Shown: positions 9,320 to 19,804 of the stretch, in pieces
How positions within the stretch are numbered: position 1 is the stretch's first letter
Layout: each line of letters starts with the position of its first letter
Assembly (NCBI GenBank): GCA_937957975.1
Contig: CALFFK010000047.1
Coordinates: forward strand, 113,585 to 177,584
DNA from: an uncultured Neomegalonema sp.
GTDB taxonomy: Bacteria > Pseudomonadota > Alphaproteobacteria > Rhodobacterales > Rhodobacteraceae
Direction: 5' to 3'
DNA length: 64,000 nucleotides
Made by a program: the position numbers and the translations under genes
Notes under the pieces: model-generated
The model's input: the letters and a program-made list of their open reading frames with translations, nothing else
What the model was told of the DNA's origin: nothing
The model's database searches: none

Positions 9320-9338
9320 GTTATCGGTTTCGCGGCGC

Positions 9339-12044
9339 TTACTGCGCGGCGATTTTTTCGTCGCTTGCGAGATCGCGCAGCACGTAATGCAGCACGCCGC
9401 CATTCTTGACGTAATCAATCTCTGTCGCCGTATCGATACGGCAGAGCAAATCGATCTCTTTCGTCTTGCCGTCTGCGTATTCGATCGTCGCTTTCACCGT
9501 TGCGCGGGGGGTGACGTCGGACAGGCCTGCGACGCTAATGATCTCCTCACCTGTCAGGCCCAGCGATTCGCGCCCGTCTTCGCCCGTGAATTGCAGCGGC
9601 ACGACACCCATACCCACGAGGTTTGAACGGTGGATACGTTCATAGCTTTCCGCAATCACCGCTGTCACGCCAAGCAGGGCGGTTCCTTTCGCGGCCCAGT
9701 CGCGTGAGGAACCAGTCCCGTATTCCTTGCCCGCAATGACGACCAGTTGCGTCCCTTCTTCCTTGTATTTCGCTGAGGCATCGAAGATCGGCATGACTTC
9801 GCCCGATGGGATATGCTTCGTGACGCCGCCTTCGGTGCCTGGGGCCATAAGGTTGCGGATGCGGATATTCCCGAAAGTTCCGCGCATCATCACCTGATGG
9901 TTGCCGCGCCGCGCACCATAGGAGTTGAAGTCGCGCACTCTGACCTGATGTTCCTGAAGGTACTCGGCGGCTGGCGAGGTCTTGGCGATGGAACCGGCGG
10001 GCGAGATATGGTCGGTCGTGATTGAATCGCCCAGCAAGGCGAGGATGCGTGCTTTCTCGACGTTATTGATTTCGCCGACTTCGGGGGTGATCCCCTCAAA
10101 ATAGGGCGGGTTTTGCACATAGGTCGATGCCGCAGGCCAGCCATAGGTATCGCCGCCTTCCGTATCGATGCCCTGCCATTTTTCGTCACCGGCGAAGACA
10201 TTGGCATATTGCGACTGAAAGGCTTCGCGCGTCACTGTTTCATCGACCAGTTTGTTGATCTCTGCCTGAGTGGGCCAGATGTCTTTCAGGAAGACGTCGT
10301 TACCTTCCTTGTCCTGCCCCAGGGCGACGGTTGTGATGTCTTCGGTCATGGTGCCGAGCAGTGAGTAGGCCACAACCAGTGGTGGCGAAGCGAGGTAGTT
10401 GGCCCGCACGTCAGGGTTTACGCGGCCCTCGAAATTGCGGTTGCCAGACAGCACCGAACACGCCACCAGATCACCTTCATTGATTGCTTCGGAGACTGGT
10501 TCGGGCAGTGGGCCGGAGTTGCCGATACAGGTCGTGCAGCCATAGCCGACGAGATCATAGCCGATTTCATCCAGCGCTTTTTGCACCCCGGAATTAACCA
10601 GATATTCCGTTACCACCTTAGAGCCGGGCGCGAGGGATGTCTTGACCCACGGCTTCGGCTTCAGGCCTTTTTCCACGGCTTTTTGTGCTACCAAACCGGC
10701 CCCGATCATCACATAGGGGTTGGAGGTGTTGGTACAGGAGGTGATTGCCGCGATAACGATATGACCATCGCGCATCTCGTAATCGGCGTCGCGCACGGCG
10801 GTTGCTTTTGCATCACCCTCGCGCATGTCGGTTATCATGGTATTGAAGGCATTCGAGGCGTCGTCCAGCAGGATGCGATCCTGAGGGCGTTTCGGGCCGG
10901 AAATCGCGGGACGAACCGTGCCGATATCCAGATCGAGTGTTGAGGAGAACACCGGATCGGGCGTCTTGCTGTCGCGCCACAAGCCTTGCACCTTTGCATA
11001 GGCTTCGACCAGTGAAATGCGCGTCTCATCCCGGCCTGTGGTGCGCAGATAGCGCAGCGTCTCGCGGTCCACCGGGAAGAACCCGCAGGTTGCGCCGTAT
11101 TCCGGGGCCATGTTCGAGATCGTAGCCCGGTCGGCGAGAGACAGATCCTCCAGCCCGTCGCCATAGAATTCCACGAACTTGCCCACCACGCCATGCTCGC
11201 GCAGCATTTCGACCACGCGCAGCACCAGATCGGTTGCCGTGACACCTTCGGTCATGCGGCCCATCAGCTTGAAGCCCACGACTTCAGGGATCAGCATCGA
11301 GATGGGCTGGCCGAGCATCGCTGCTTCCGCTTCAATGCCGCCAACACCCCAGCCCAACACTGCAAGTGCATTCACCATGGTTGTGTGGCTGTCCGTCCCG
11401 ACGAGGGTATCGGGATAGGCAATGCGGTTGCCGTCCTTGTCTTCGTCTGTCCAGATCGTCTGGGACAGGTACTCAAGATTCACCTGGTGGCAAATGCCGG
11501 TTCCGGGGGGGACAACGCGGAAATTATCAAACGCACCCTGACCCCATTTCAGGAACTCATAGCGTTCACCATTACGTTCGTATTCGCGCTCAACGTTGGC
11601 TTTGAAGGCATGGGGGGTGCCGAACTGATCGACCATAACCGAATGGTCGATAACCAGATCGACGGGGGAGAGGGGGTTGATCTTCTGCGGGTCGCCGCCC
11701 AGCGTTTTCATCGCATCGCGCATTGCGGCCAGATCAACCACGGCGGGAACGCCGGTGAAGTCCTGCATCAAAACGCGGGCAGGGCGATAGGCGATCTCGC
11801 GGTTGGTCCTGCCTCCATTGGCAACCCAGTCCGCGAAGGCCGCAATATCGTCTTTTGTAACGGTTTCACCGTCTTCATTGCGTAGCAGGTTTTCGAGGAT
11901 TACCCGTAATGAGGAAGGCAGGCGCTTGAGCGATCCAATACCCTCCGCTTCGGCGGCGTCAATGGAGTAGAACTGATATTCTTCCTTGGCGACCGTCAGC
12001 TTGCGTTTTGTGCCGAGCGAGTCGTGACCAGTGGAAACCGTCAT
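9339..12044 (-). CDS. acnA: Aconitate hydratase A
   Basis: This is a TCA-cycle [4Fe-4S] enzyme that isomerises citrate to isocitrate. The protein has 901 residues from the ATG at 12044, preceded by GAGGG at a good distance. A TTG at 12053 would add three residues. Cluster ligands are visible in SCTNTSNP (one Cys) and GYGCTTCIGNSGP (two Cys). The swivel domain follows the linker, with GKEYGTGSSRDWAAKG as the substrate-binding motif. Length matches the AcnA/IRP1-like family. It is monocistronic, with its own terminator at 9287-9319. Confidence 0.96.
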   Translation of the reverse strand: MTVSTGHDSLGTKRKLTVAKEEYQFYSIDAAEAEGIGSLKRLPSSLRVILENLLRNEDGETVTKDDIAAFADWVANGGRTNREIAYRPARVLMQDFTGVPAVVDLAAMRDAMKTLGGDPQKINPLSPVDLVIDHSVMVDQFGTPHAFKANVEREYERNGERYEFLKWGQGAFDNFRVVPPGTGICHQVNLEYLSQTIWTDEDKDGNRIAYPDTLVGTDSHTTMVNALAVLGWGVGGIEAEAAMLGQPISMLIPEVVGFKLMGRMTEGVTATDLVLRVVEMLREHGVVGKFVEFYGDGLEDLSLADRATISNMAPEYGATCGFFPVDRETLRYLRTTGRDETRISLVEAYAKVQGLWRDSKTPDPVFSSTLDLDIGTVRPAISGPKRPQDRILLDDASNAFNTMITDMREGDAKATAVRDADYEMRDGHIVIAAITSCTNTSNPYVMIGAGLVAQKAVEKGLKPKPWVKTSLAPGSKVVTEYLVNSGVQKALDEIGYDLVGYGCTTCIGNSGPLPEPVSEAINEGDLVACSVLSGNRNFEGRVNPDVRANYLASPPLVVAYSLLGTMTEDITTVALGQDKEGNDVFLKDIWPTQAEINKLVDETVTREAFQSQYANVFAGDEKWQGIDTEGGDTYGWPAASTYVQNPPYFEGITPEVGEINNVEKARILALLGDSITTDHISPAGSIAKTSPAAEYLQEHQVRVRDFNSYGARRGNHQVMMRGTFGNIRIRNLMAPGTEGGVTKHIPSGEVMPIFDASAKYKEEGTQLVVIAGKEYGTGSSRDWAAKGTALLGVTAVIAESYERIHRSNLVGMGVVPLQFTGEDGRESLGLTGEEIISVAGLSDVTPRATVKATIEYADGKTKEIDLLCRIDTATEIDYVKNGGVLHYVLRDLASDEKIAAQ

Positions 12045-12215
12045 GGATGCCAATCCCTCATAAAACTGGGGGGGCGCAGGTCAGATCGCACCGATTCTCT
12101 GGATACGGTCGGCTTCCGCCCCCGGAAAGTGCAGAACAATAGATGTTCGTACAGGAGTTTGCCCGCTCCTAGCCTTATATGGCGCGGAAATCAATTCTTG
12201 GGACGCACCGATTTG

Positions 12216-12803
12216 TCAGCCAAATTTTCGGTTGTCTGATTTGTGCGATAAATGAGCCGCCTTCTGACCATATGCCCTGCGCGCCAATTCCGGCAATGTC
12301 TGGCGATGGATTTTAAGGGGTGCGGAAAGGCGGGCCAGTGCAATGGGGTCGAAATGGAAGACCACGAACAACCGGTTCACTTTTCCGTCGTTCCCTGCAA
12401 AGGGCAGAATCAAGCGCGTGAAGCTGAACGAATCGTCCTTATCCTGCGCAACAACGCAGCGCGTCATTGCCGGATCGCCGGTCATCGCGGCTTCCAGATA
12501 CCGGGGCATTAGGTCGAACAAATATTCGTCGTTATAAATGTCCTCAATCAAGCGCCCCATTCCATCGCCAAAGGCGAGTGTAACGAAACGTCCTTCGAGG
12601 CGCTGGCGGAACCGGACACCGGCATCGCCGCGTTCGACATGCAACAACATGGAGGCGGGCAGGGTACGAACGATCCTGTCAGGGCGAAATTCCCGTTGCC
12701 GGGGGGGCATCCCGGTAGTCAGAGACAGTTCTTTCCATTGCTGGTAGGCGAGGGTCTGTCGCTGATCCAGGGGCAGACCGTCGAGTTCTGGCGTCTCAGT
12801 CAT
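12216..12803 (-). CDS. PAS-domain protein (PAS_5-like), single domain
   Basis: The 195-residue cytosolic protein has no kinase or output domain. The order of elements (QREFRPDRIVRTLPASMLLHVER, VRFRQRLEGRFVTLAFGDGMGRLI, MPRYLEAAMTG, then a beta-rich end TRLILPFAGNDGKVNRLFVVFHF) fits the PAS_5 group of alphaproteobacterial single-domain sensors. The ligand and partner are unknown. It is transcribed in the same direction as acnA, with about 170 nt between them in which I see no clear terminator. The basic tail (HLSHKSDNRKFG) is unremarkable. Confidence 0.75.
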   Translation of the reverse strand: MTETPELDGLPLDQRQTLAYQQWKELSLTTGMPPRQREFRPDRIVRTLPASMLLHVERGDAGVRFRQRLEGRFVTLAFGDGMGRLIEDIYNDEYLFDLMPRYLEAAMTGDPAMTRCVVAQDKDDSFSFTRLILPFAGNDGKVNRLFVVFHFDPIALARLSAPLKIHRQTLPELARRAYGQKAAHLSHKSDNRKFG

Positions 12804-13003
12804 ATCCGCTCTCCTGTTATTTGGGTATTCGATGACTTGATCTCTCGTTGATCAATCACCGTCAGCCCTTTCAGAGTATGTGTCGTGCATACATCTTAAC
12901 GAAGATTCTTAATAAATCGTATGACCTCCATGAGAGTGCGCCATTATTGAAAATCAGAAGAGCTGCCCTTGCGAAAAGCTTCGCGTTTCGGCACACCCGC
13001 CTG

Positions 13004-14308
13004 ATGGAGCATGAATCGTCCCAAAAGCCCCCGCAACCGCGCGTTGTCACCCTTGGGTGTCGGTTAAACGCCTACGAAGGCGCGGTCATTGAGCAGCATA
13101 TCGTAAAGGCAGATGTCGAAGACGTTATCGTCGTGAATACCTGTGCCGTCACGGGTGAGGCGGTACGTCAGGCCCGGCAGACGATTCGCCGACTGGCTCG
13201 TGAAAACCCCGATTCGCGCCTGATTGTGACTGGATGTGCGGCCCAGACGGAGCCGGAGACATTCGCTGAGATGGGTGAGGTCGATCTCGTCCTTGGTAAT
13301 GCGGAAAAGGTTGATCCCCTCGAATGGCGACGAATTGCCGGGGCGAATAATCCTGATTTTGGTGTCTCGGCGGCGGAAAAACTGCGCGTTAATGACATTA
13401 TGCAGGTGCGTGAGTTGGCCCCGCACATGATTGATGGCCTGTCCGAGCGTACCCGTGCTTTCGTGCAGGTGCAAAACGGCTGCGATCATCGTTGCACGTT
13501 CTGTATCATCCCCTTTGGGCGTGGCAACGCGCGTTCCGTTCCCATGGGCGAAGCGGTGCGACAGGTGCAAAGGCTTGTAGAATCAGGTCATCTCGAAGTC
13601 GTTCTTACCGGCGTCGATCTTACATCATGGGGGCCGGATTTGCCGGGCCGGCCGCGTCTGGGTGATCTCGTACAGGCCATCCTGACCCATGTGCCCGATC
13701 TCCCGCGACTACGCCTGTCATCCATTGATTCTATTGAGGCGGACCCGGCCCTCATAGATGCCATCGCCAGTGAATCGCGCCTGATGCCACATCTGCATCT
13801 GTCGCTGCAATCGGGTGACGACATGATCCTCAAACGCATGAAGCGCCGTCATCTTCGGAATGATGCAATTGATTTTTGTGCGACGATCCGCGCTGCCCGT
13901 CCTGATGTTGTTTTCGGGGCTGACATCATCACCGGCTTTCCAACCGAGACGGAGGCGATGTTCGAAAATTCGCTACGCCTCGTGGATGAATGTGGTCTGA
14001 CTTTCCTGCACGTTTTCCCGTACTCGCCCCGCAAGGGCACTCCGGCGGCGAAGATGCCGCAGGTATCGCAAGCTATTCGTAAGACGCGTGCGGCTCGCCT
14101 GCGGGCATTGGGCGAAGAACGACGCAATGCTTTCCTTGCCTCCCGTATCGGTAAGACCGAGCGCGTGTTGATCGAACGGGACGGCAAGGGCCATTCGGAA
14201 CAGTTCGCAGAAGTGCGCCTCCACACGCCGCCCCCGGACGGAACACTGGTAGAGGCACGCATCGACGCCGTGCATGAAGGCCATCTGATTGCCGTAACGG
14301 CAAAATAG
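13004..14308 (+). CDS. mtaB: tRNA N6-threonylcarbamoyladenosine (t6A) C2-methylthiotransferase
   Basis: This radical SAM methylthiotransferase adds the methylthio group to t6A37 of tRNAs. The protein has 434 residues from the ATG at 13004 (MEHESSQK); upstream in-frame sequence to 12848 looks non-coding. The N-terminal UPF0004 domain carries VTLGCRLNAYEG, VVNTCAVTGEA and VTGCAAQ, giving three Cys for the auxiliary cluster. The radical SAM core shows the CxxxCxxC motif in NGCDHRCTFCIIPFGRG. The TRAM-like C-terminus ends EARIDAVHEGHLIAV. The sequence LGCRLNAYEG favours MtaB over MiaB or RimO. Confidence 0.92.
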   Translation: MEHESSQKPPQPRVVTLGCRLNAYEGAVIEQHIVKADVEDVIVVNTCAVTGEAVRQARQTIRRLARENPDSRLIVTGCAAQTEPETFAEMGEVDLVLGNAEKVDPLEWRRIAGANNPDFGVSAAEKLRVNDIMQVRELAPHMIDGLSERTRAFVQVQNGCDHRCTFCIIPFGRGNARSVPMGEAVRQVQRLVESGHLEVVLTGVDLTSWGPDLPGRPRLGDLVQAILTHVPDLPRLRLSSIDSIEADPALIDAIASESRLMPHLHLSLQSGDDMILKRMKRRHLRNDAIDFCATIRAARPDVVFGADIITGFPTETEAMFENSLRLVDECGLTFLHVFPYSPRKGTPAAKMPQVSQAIRKTRAARLRALGEERRNAFLASRIGKTERVLIERDGKGHSEQFAEVRLHTPPPDGTLVEARIDAVHEGHLIAVTAK

Positions 14309-14333
14309 TGCCTTTTGACCAAAGGGCTGCTTT

Positions 14334-17300
14334 CTACGGAACGATTGTTACCTGAAACGCGACTGAACCTTCTGCACCCACAGGGAATGCGCCCGGACAA
14401 TTCCATTCCAATGGTCCTGCATAGCCCGGAGCATTGGCCCCTGCTGCTGGCGTGGTCAGCGCGCAGACGAGACCCGGTGCAACGGTCGTGCTTGGCGTTA
14501 CGGCTGATGACAGCGCGGTCCATGCGGGGGTCGCATCATTGACCTTCACGTTTGTTGCCGGAGCGGTCCCCGGATTCGTCAGGATAATGCGGTATTGCAA
14601 CACGTCACCGACCCGGCCTGAATTCGCGGTTGCTTCCGCCGTATTGGCCGTCACATTGCGAACCAGCTTGCGCAGGACGAGGCGATCACCGCCCCCTGAG
14701 CCGCCAACCTGCAGGCGATCTGCGTTCCCGATATTATGGGTTACGGGAACACCAGAGAAATCGGTCATCGCCGTTAGGTCGTAGACCTGCACGGCTCCGG
14801 CTCCGGCCCCGTTGCTTGCCTGCGTCCGCACGACCAGACAGACCGATTGCCCAACCGCTACTGATATTGGTGCATTGACGGGCGTTTCCGGTGCTCCATC
14901 GCAGTTTGTATCAAGGAAGACCGCGCTTGCGAACGTTCCGCCAGGCGTTGAAACTGTGTTGGCCAGCGCAAAGGTCACACTCCCTGAGCTGGTGGCTTCG
15001 TAGCGATGTGCAAGATCGACAACCTGCCCAGGATTGATCGCAACGCTTTGATTCTGACTCAATAATGGTTTGGCGACGATGCCAAAATCAAGGCCGGTAT
15101 ATTCTGCGGCAAGTCCGGGCGTGAACTGGAAAACCCCATCGCGTGGTTCCGGGTTAATGAGCGATGGCAAGCCATTCGCCCCTTCGGACATTAGAAAATA
15201 ATTGGGGTTTGGTGTGAACGTGGTGCCGAACGAACCGGGCAGACCGCTTGCCAGAATGGCGGACCAACTCCCATCGGCTGCTACCTCTGCGGTGGTCTGT
15301 GCTGTTCCGGTTGCAACATCGGTGAGGGCGACGGTCCCGTAGGGTCCACCTGCTTCCGTACCATTCGGTATGCCGTCATGGGCATTACCACCACCTGCAC
15401 CGTTATCGAGGAAGATTCGGCCGCTCAATCGGGAAACTGCTGCACTGGCGAAATCGTCTTCGTTGGGCTGTGTTGCGCTGTTGTCCGGTTCGGAGTCCGG
15501 GTCAGCATAGAGTTGCCGTGTCACCTCGGCTATATTGGTGTAGTCTCCACCGGGAACGACTTCGGCACGCAAGGTCAGTGCGCGGCTGCCTCCTACCGGG
15601 ACCGGACCCGGCAACCAGATCCCTGTGGAAGGATCATAACTGCCAGACCCTGTGTGATCGAAATAGGCGAATCCCGAAGGCAGGGAATCTGTGATCTCGA
15701 CACCCTCAGCCGTATGCGGTCCCCCGTTTGAGGCGGTTATGGTGAACGTCACCAGGTTTGGATTTAATGGATCTGGCCCGGCGACTGTCTTGTCCAATGA
15801 CATATCCGCCGTTCGCACGAAGACTGTTGCTGTCTGGGATGTCACGGTGAAGGCAAGGCCGTCCGCTCTTGCACTGAATCTGTTCGAATAGGCATTAAAA
15901 GCTGCGTTGGCTTCGCCTGTGAGCGTGACGCTGACTATACGAGGCGGCTGTCCCTGATTGAACGGGGGACTCGTCCCCCGTATCGCCGTTACCTGTAACG
16001 CCGAAGACGGGCATGCGCCGCCGCTAAAGCTTGTACACCAGACCGTCGATCCGCCGGGTTGGTTCGATACGTGGGTCGGATCGTCATTGATTTGCGTAGG
16101 CGGAGTTCTCGAATATTCGAATGTTTCTCCATTAGAGCCACTCACTGAGACGAAAGAAGATACTCCGTCGAAGTCAGTTGGTGGTGATTGCACGACACTC
16201 TCGTTCGGGAGCACGTCGATGAACTGGATACTGGCGAAATCGCTCGTTCCGGTATTGGCGTAGGTAAGGCGATATGTGAAATTTCCGTTCGGCGCGACCA
16301 GGGGTGGAAACGCAGTTTTTGAAATCGAAAACCCGGAAGGGTTCAGTACGAGTATGCTGTATACATCGGTTCTGGAACTCGCCGGACTGCCATCATTTGG
16401 TGAGGAGATGACTACACTATTGATCGCCGACGTCTGGTCCGGCGTCGTGGCGGCAACATTTACATCATAAGTGATCTGCGACATCGGGGAGTTTATGACA
16501 GTCCCCGGAAACTCCCAAACCAGATCGGTCGTTCCGTCTGGATTGATTGTAAAGTTCGCTGGTGGGGGTGACGCAGAGCCGATGACATATTCGTACCATT
16601 GGGGCAGCGTATCGGTGATCGTTACATCGGTTATCAATTGCGGCGTAGCGCCAGGCGTTGTTGCCGAAGGCTGCAACCGGAAGCTAAGTGGTTCGCCTGC
16701 GAGAACCTGATTCTCACCCGCCGGATCACTATCCTTGTTGATGCGTACCGCAACCTTCGTCAGAAACAGCCGATCACCATAGTTTCCCAGCGCAGTCGTT
16801 TCGTCATAGTCGCTGAGAAGAAAGTTCCCGTCGTTTTGTTGGTCGTTCCTGAACGTTCCGTATTCGGCGACAATCGTTCCAGCCGGGTTGTCCAGCGCGG
16901 TGTAGCGGACAATCAGGTTTACACGGTAGTTCGTGCTGCTACCGCCAGGTGCTGCGAGATAGGCTCCCCGCGCCCGAACCTTGGTGATTGCTGCTGCTCC
17001 GCCCGGTACGGAATTGATGTCGGTATACCACGTGCCGGTCTGGCAGGTTTGGTTGCCGCCGAAATCATTACCAGTGCTGTACTCGATGGAAAATGGAGGT
17101 TGCGTGCCCTCCGGGGTTCCATCGAAGGTGATTTTTGCGCCCTGACCGGGCGTGATCTCGGTTATGCGCTGTGTGGTATTATCGAAACTTGTACACATCT
17201 CCATGTTGTCGAGGGTCTGCTTGGTCAACCATGCGCCGTTATTCTGGTAATGCCGTGTCGCAAAGACCTGCCCAGGCAAAATGAAGCCATCACCGCTTCG

Positions 17301-18557
17301 ACGGCTCGTTTGCCCTTGTAATAAGGCATAGCTGTTATGGTCTCTGTGGTTGTAGAACCATCTGCCGCTCCCTGCATCCTGTGCGATGAGTGTACGTCTG
17401 TTATTTGCGGTGTCCGGCTCAGTATTCGACTGGCCACTTATGCCTGTGGCGGTGAAATTCGTATAGCTGTTATCAATCTGAAGTTGACCGCCTGCTGCCT
17501 GAATATCAGAGATCGGAACCCATATATACATGACCCCGGACACGAGGTACCGGATGTTTGCGGGCAAACTATTGCCAATTGAATTTTGTGTTGGGGCATG
17601 TACCCCCGACAGATCTGCCCCTGTAATCGTAACCGTCGTCGTCCCGCCCGGCCCCGGCAAGGTGCATGCGATATCACCGGAGCTCCAGACTGATCGCTCT
17701 GCAGTGCCTGCACCTGCCCCACCGGGGCCACCGTCGCTGGTCTGTGTGTTGCCGTTTGGATTGAGCCATAGCCTTGTTCCTCCGGTAGCCGGGTTCGGGA
17801 CACAGGCATCCGCAAAGGCTCCCGACCAACCCTGATAGAGAAGTGCATTCGGTGAGACACCGCTCAGATCGTCATCGAATGAAATCGGAGCAGTTACCAG
17901 TTCGTTGCCTTTGCCCTGGTTCTGGGTCGCAACGAGTAGTGAAAAGGCATAGAGGACACCATCTTCGCCGCTTGGGCCGTCCCTGCGTCCAAGCAATCTG
18001 ATTTGGGAATTCTTGATGAGATCAAGTTTGGGAGCCGACGAAACGATATCGCTTGCACCAGGAAAATTCTCCATCGGTGTCTGATCGCTCTCTATGCTCG
18101 CCGCAGTCATGGAAACCGTGTCACCGTTCTTTCTGTCGGAAGCGACCATGGCGGGCAGGGCGTAGACGACCTGCGACCCTTCGGAAATATTGCCGACGTT
18201 ACAGACGACTGAATAGCCGGTAGAGGACGAACCACTGATTGAGGAAACTGGAACAACGCCTGTCTCGCGGCAGAAAGCGGGCAACTCGACTTCAAGGCCC
18301 GGATCGACAGACAGGCGCAACACGATGTTCGTTGCATCGTCATTAAGGACGACAACTTCAAACCTGTAGCTGATGATGTCATTCGTTCGAATGATATTGT
18401 TGGTGAGACTCGAGTCATTGCCGGGAGAGTCATCGCCGGGTGTAAGGGGTAAAACACCTGTTTCGCGTGTGAAACTTACCGATATATCAGGCATAGCCAT
18501 CGCCTGACCGGTGATAAGTGATACGGCAAGAAAGAGAATCGTTTTCAGCGAACGCAT
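14334..18557 (-). CDS. Large secreted protein with repeated DUF11 / Ig-like domains
   Basis: The 1407-residue protein starts with a clear signal peptide (MRSLKTILFLAVSLITGQAMA). It contains several DUF11-type beta-sandwich repeats, recognisable by segments such as FTYRLTYANTGTSDFASIQFIDVLP, VTFTITASNGGPHTAEGVEITDSLP and LQYRIILTNPGTAPATNVKVNDATP. Between them is an SdrD_B-like segment beginning LSGRIFLDNGAGGGNAHDGIPNG. DUF11 repeats occur in surface and extracellular proteins and stack as stalks. There is no sortase, PEP-CTERM or autotransporter tail, so the export route beyond Sec is unclear. It is an isolated gene, convergent with mtaB and divergent from nuoA. Adhesion or matrix roles are only inference. 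Confidence 0.85.
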   Translation of the reverse strand: MRSLKTILFLAVSLITGQAMAMPDISVSFTRETGVLPLTPGDDSPGNDSSLTNNIIRTNDIISYRFEVVVLNDDATNIVLRLSVDPGLEVELPAFCRETGVVPVSSISGSSSTGYSVVCNVGNISEGSQVVYALPAMVASDRKNGDTVSMTAASIESDQTPMENFPGASDIVSSAPKLDLIKNSQIRLLGRRDGPSGEDGVLYAFSLLVATQNQGKGNELVTAPISFDDDLSGVSPNALLYQGWSGAFADACVPNPATGGTRLWLNPNGNTQTSDGGPGGAGAGTAERSVWSSGDIACTLPGPGGTTTVTITGADLSGVHAPTQNSIGNSLPANIRYLVSGVMYIWVPISDIQAAGGQLQIDNSYTNFTATGISGQSNTEPDTANNRRTLIAQDAGSGRWFYNHRDHNSYALLQGQTSRRSGDGFILPGQVFATRHYQNNGAWLTKQTLDNMEMCTSFDNTTQRITEITPGQGAKITFDGTPEGTQPPFSIEYSTGNDFGGNQTCQTGTWYTDINSVPGGAAAITKVRARGAYLAAPGGSSTNYRVNLIVRYTALDNPAGTIVAEYGTFRNDQQNDGNFLLSDYDETTALGNYGDRLFLTKVAVRINKDSDPAGENQVLAGEPLSFRLQPSATTPGATPQLITDVTITDTLPQWYEYVIGSASPPPANFTINPDGTTDLVWEFPGTVINSPMSQITYDVNVAATTPDQTSAINSVVISSPNDGSPASSRTDVYSILVLNPSGFSISKTAFPPLVAPNGNFTYRLTYANTGTSDFASIQFIDVLPNESVVQSPPTDFDGVSSFVSVSGSNGETFEYSRTPPTQINDDPTHVSNQPGGSTVWCTSFSGGACPSSALQVTAIRGTSPPFNQGQPPRIVSVTLTGEANAAFNAYSNRFSARADGLAFTVTSQTATVFVRTADMSLDKTVAGPDPLNPNLVTFTITASNGGPHTAEGVEITDSLPSGFAYFDHTGSGSYDPSTGIWLPGPVPVGGSRALTLRAEVVPGGDYTNIAEVTRQLYADPDSEPDNSATQPNEDDFASAAVSRLSGRIFLDNGAGGGNAHDGIPNGTEAGGPYGTVALTDVATGTAQTTAEVAADGSWSAILASGLPGSFGTTFTPNPNYFLMSEGANGLPSLINPEPRDGVFQFTPGLAAEYTGLDFGIVAKPLLSQNQSVAINPGQVVDLAHRYEATSSGSVTFALANTVSTPGGTFASAVFLDTNCDGAPETPVNAPISVAVGQSVCLVVRTQASNGAGAGAVQVYDLTAMTDFSGVPVTHNIGNADRLQVGGSGGGDRLVLRKLVRNVTANTAEATANSGRVGDVLQYRIILTNPGTAPATNVKVNDATPAWTALSSAVTPSTTVAPGLVCALTTPAAGANAPGYAGPLEWNCPGAFPVGAEGSVAFQVTIVP

Positions 18558-18732
18558 ATCAGCATCTACCCCAAGGTTGTCGTCGCCTTGAGATACCTTG
18601 CAAGACTGGTTTAATAATTGGTTTATGCTGGTGATCTGATCCTATGCCTGATGCTGCAACTGCTCACACTCATCGTTGACGTGAGGCCATGCCGGGGAGT
18701 AGACGACAGGGGCGCGCACGGAAGGATACCCC

Positions 18733-19098
18733 ATGACCGAATTCCTGTTGGATTACCTGCCTATCCTCATTTTCATGGGGATCGCTGTTGTGATTGGTTT
18801 GGCTTTCCTGCTGGCCGCCGCCTTTGCCGCACCGTCGAATCCCGATCCTGAGAAACTGTCGGCCTATGAATGTGGCTTCAATGCATTCGACGATGCGCGC
18901 ATGAAATTCGACGTGCGATTCTATCTTGTCTCGATTCTTTTCATCATTTTTGACCTTGAAGCAGCCTTCCTCTTTCCATGGGCTGCGTCCTTCGGCTCCA
19001 TTGGCATGTTTGGGTTTTGGTCGATGATGGTCTTCCTGTTCGTCCTGACGGTCGGATTTGTATACGAATGGAAAAAGGGCGCACTCGATTGGGAGTGA
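18733..19098 (+). CDS. nuoA: NADH-quinone oxidoreductase subunit A
   Basis: This is a membrane subunit of complex I with 121 residues and three transmembrane helices. The loop motif [21 protein letters not shown] and helix 2 ([19 protein letters not shown]), with the acidic residues typical of subunit A, are present. A GGAAGGATACCCC ribosome site precedes the ATG. It is the first gene of the nuo operon. A possible promoter upstream is TTGACG at 18676 with TAGACG 18 nt further, which is weak. Confidence 0.96.
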   Translation: MTEFLLDYLPILIFMGIAVVIGLAFLLAAAFAAPSNPDPEKLSAYECGFNAFDDARMKFDVRFYLVSILFIIFDLEAAFLFPWAASFGSIGMFGFWSMMVFLFVLTVGFVYEWKKGALDWE

Positions 19099-19138
19099 GT
19101 CGTACTCGCATGAGCCATGTTTTCGTAAGGGTGTCCGC

Positions 19139-19702
19139 ATGACCTCCACACTTCTGACGTCCTCCGGTGAGCCTATGCGTTCTTCCGGCGCAGTAGTCGG
19201 CCCCGACCGCGAAGTCACCACCCGGCAGCTTTCAGCCGACCTTGCCGACAAGGGCTTTGTGCTGACCAGCGCCGAAGACCTTGTGAACTGGGGCCGTACC
19301 GGGTCTCTGATGTGGATGACCTTCGGGTTGGCCTGTTGCGCCGTCGAGATGATGCACACCTCAATGCCCCGTTACGACGCCGAACGCTTTGGCATTGCCC
19401 CCCGTGCATCCCCTCGCCAGTCGGATGTAATGATCGTCGCCGGCACATTGACCAACAAGATGGCTCCGGCCCTGCGCAAGGTCTACGATCAGATGCCGGA
19501 CCCGCGCTATGTTATCTCGATGGGTAGCTGCGCGAATGGCGGCGGATACTACCATTATTCCTATTCGGTGGTGCGCGGTTGCGACCGGATTGTACCCGTA
19601 GACATCTATGTTCCCGGTTGCCCTCCGACGGCGGAAGCCCTGCTTTATGGTATTCTCCAATTGCAGCGCAAAATTCGCCGCACGGGGACAATCGAACGCT
19701 GA
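19139..19702 (+). CDS. nuoB: NADH-quinone oxidoreductase subunit B
   Basis: This peripheral-arm subunit holds cluster N2. The protein has 187 residues from the ATG at 19139, with AAGGG 8 nt upstream; an upstream in-frame start at 19058 lies inside nuoA. The tandem cysteines in [12 protein letters not shown] and the further ligands in [20 protein letters not shown] and VPGCPP provide the four cluster ligands. Length and position after nuoA are standard. Confidence 0.96.
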   Translation: MTSTLLTSSGEPMRSSGAVVGPDREVTTRQLSADLADKGFVLTSAEDLVNWGRTGSLMWMTFGLACCAVEMMHTSMPRYDAERFGIAPRASPRQSDVMIVAGTLTNKMAPALRKVYDQMPDPRYVISMGSCANGGGYYHYSYSVVRGCDRIVPVDIYVPGCPPTAEALLYGILQLQRKIRRTGTIER

Positions 19703-19804
19703 TTGATGCAATCTCGTACGTGACGCGCGGTTATTGAGAGCGGCGCGTTGACCGTCGCGGCCCCGGATCGGTTTTCGGGGTTGGTAACACTGAGGAAGCC
19801 ACCC

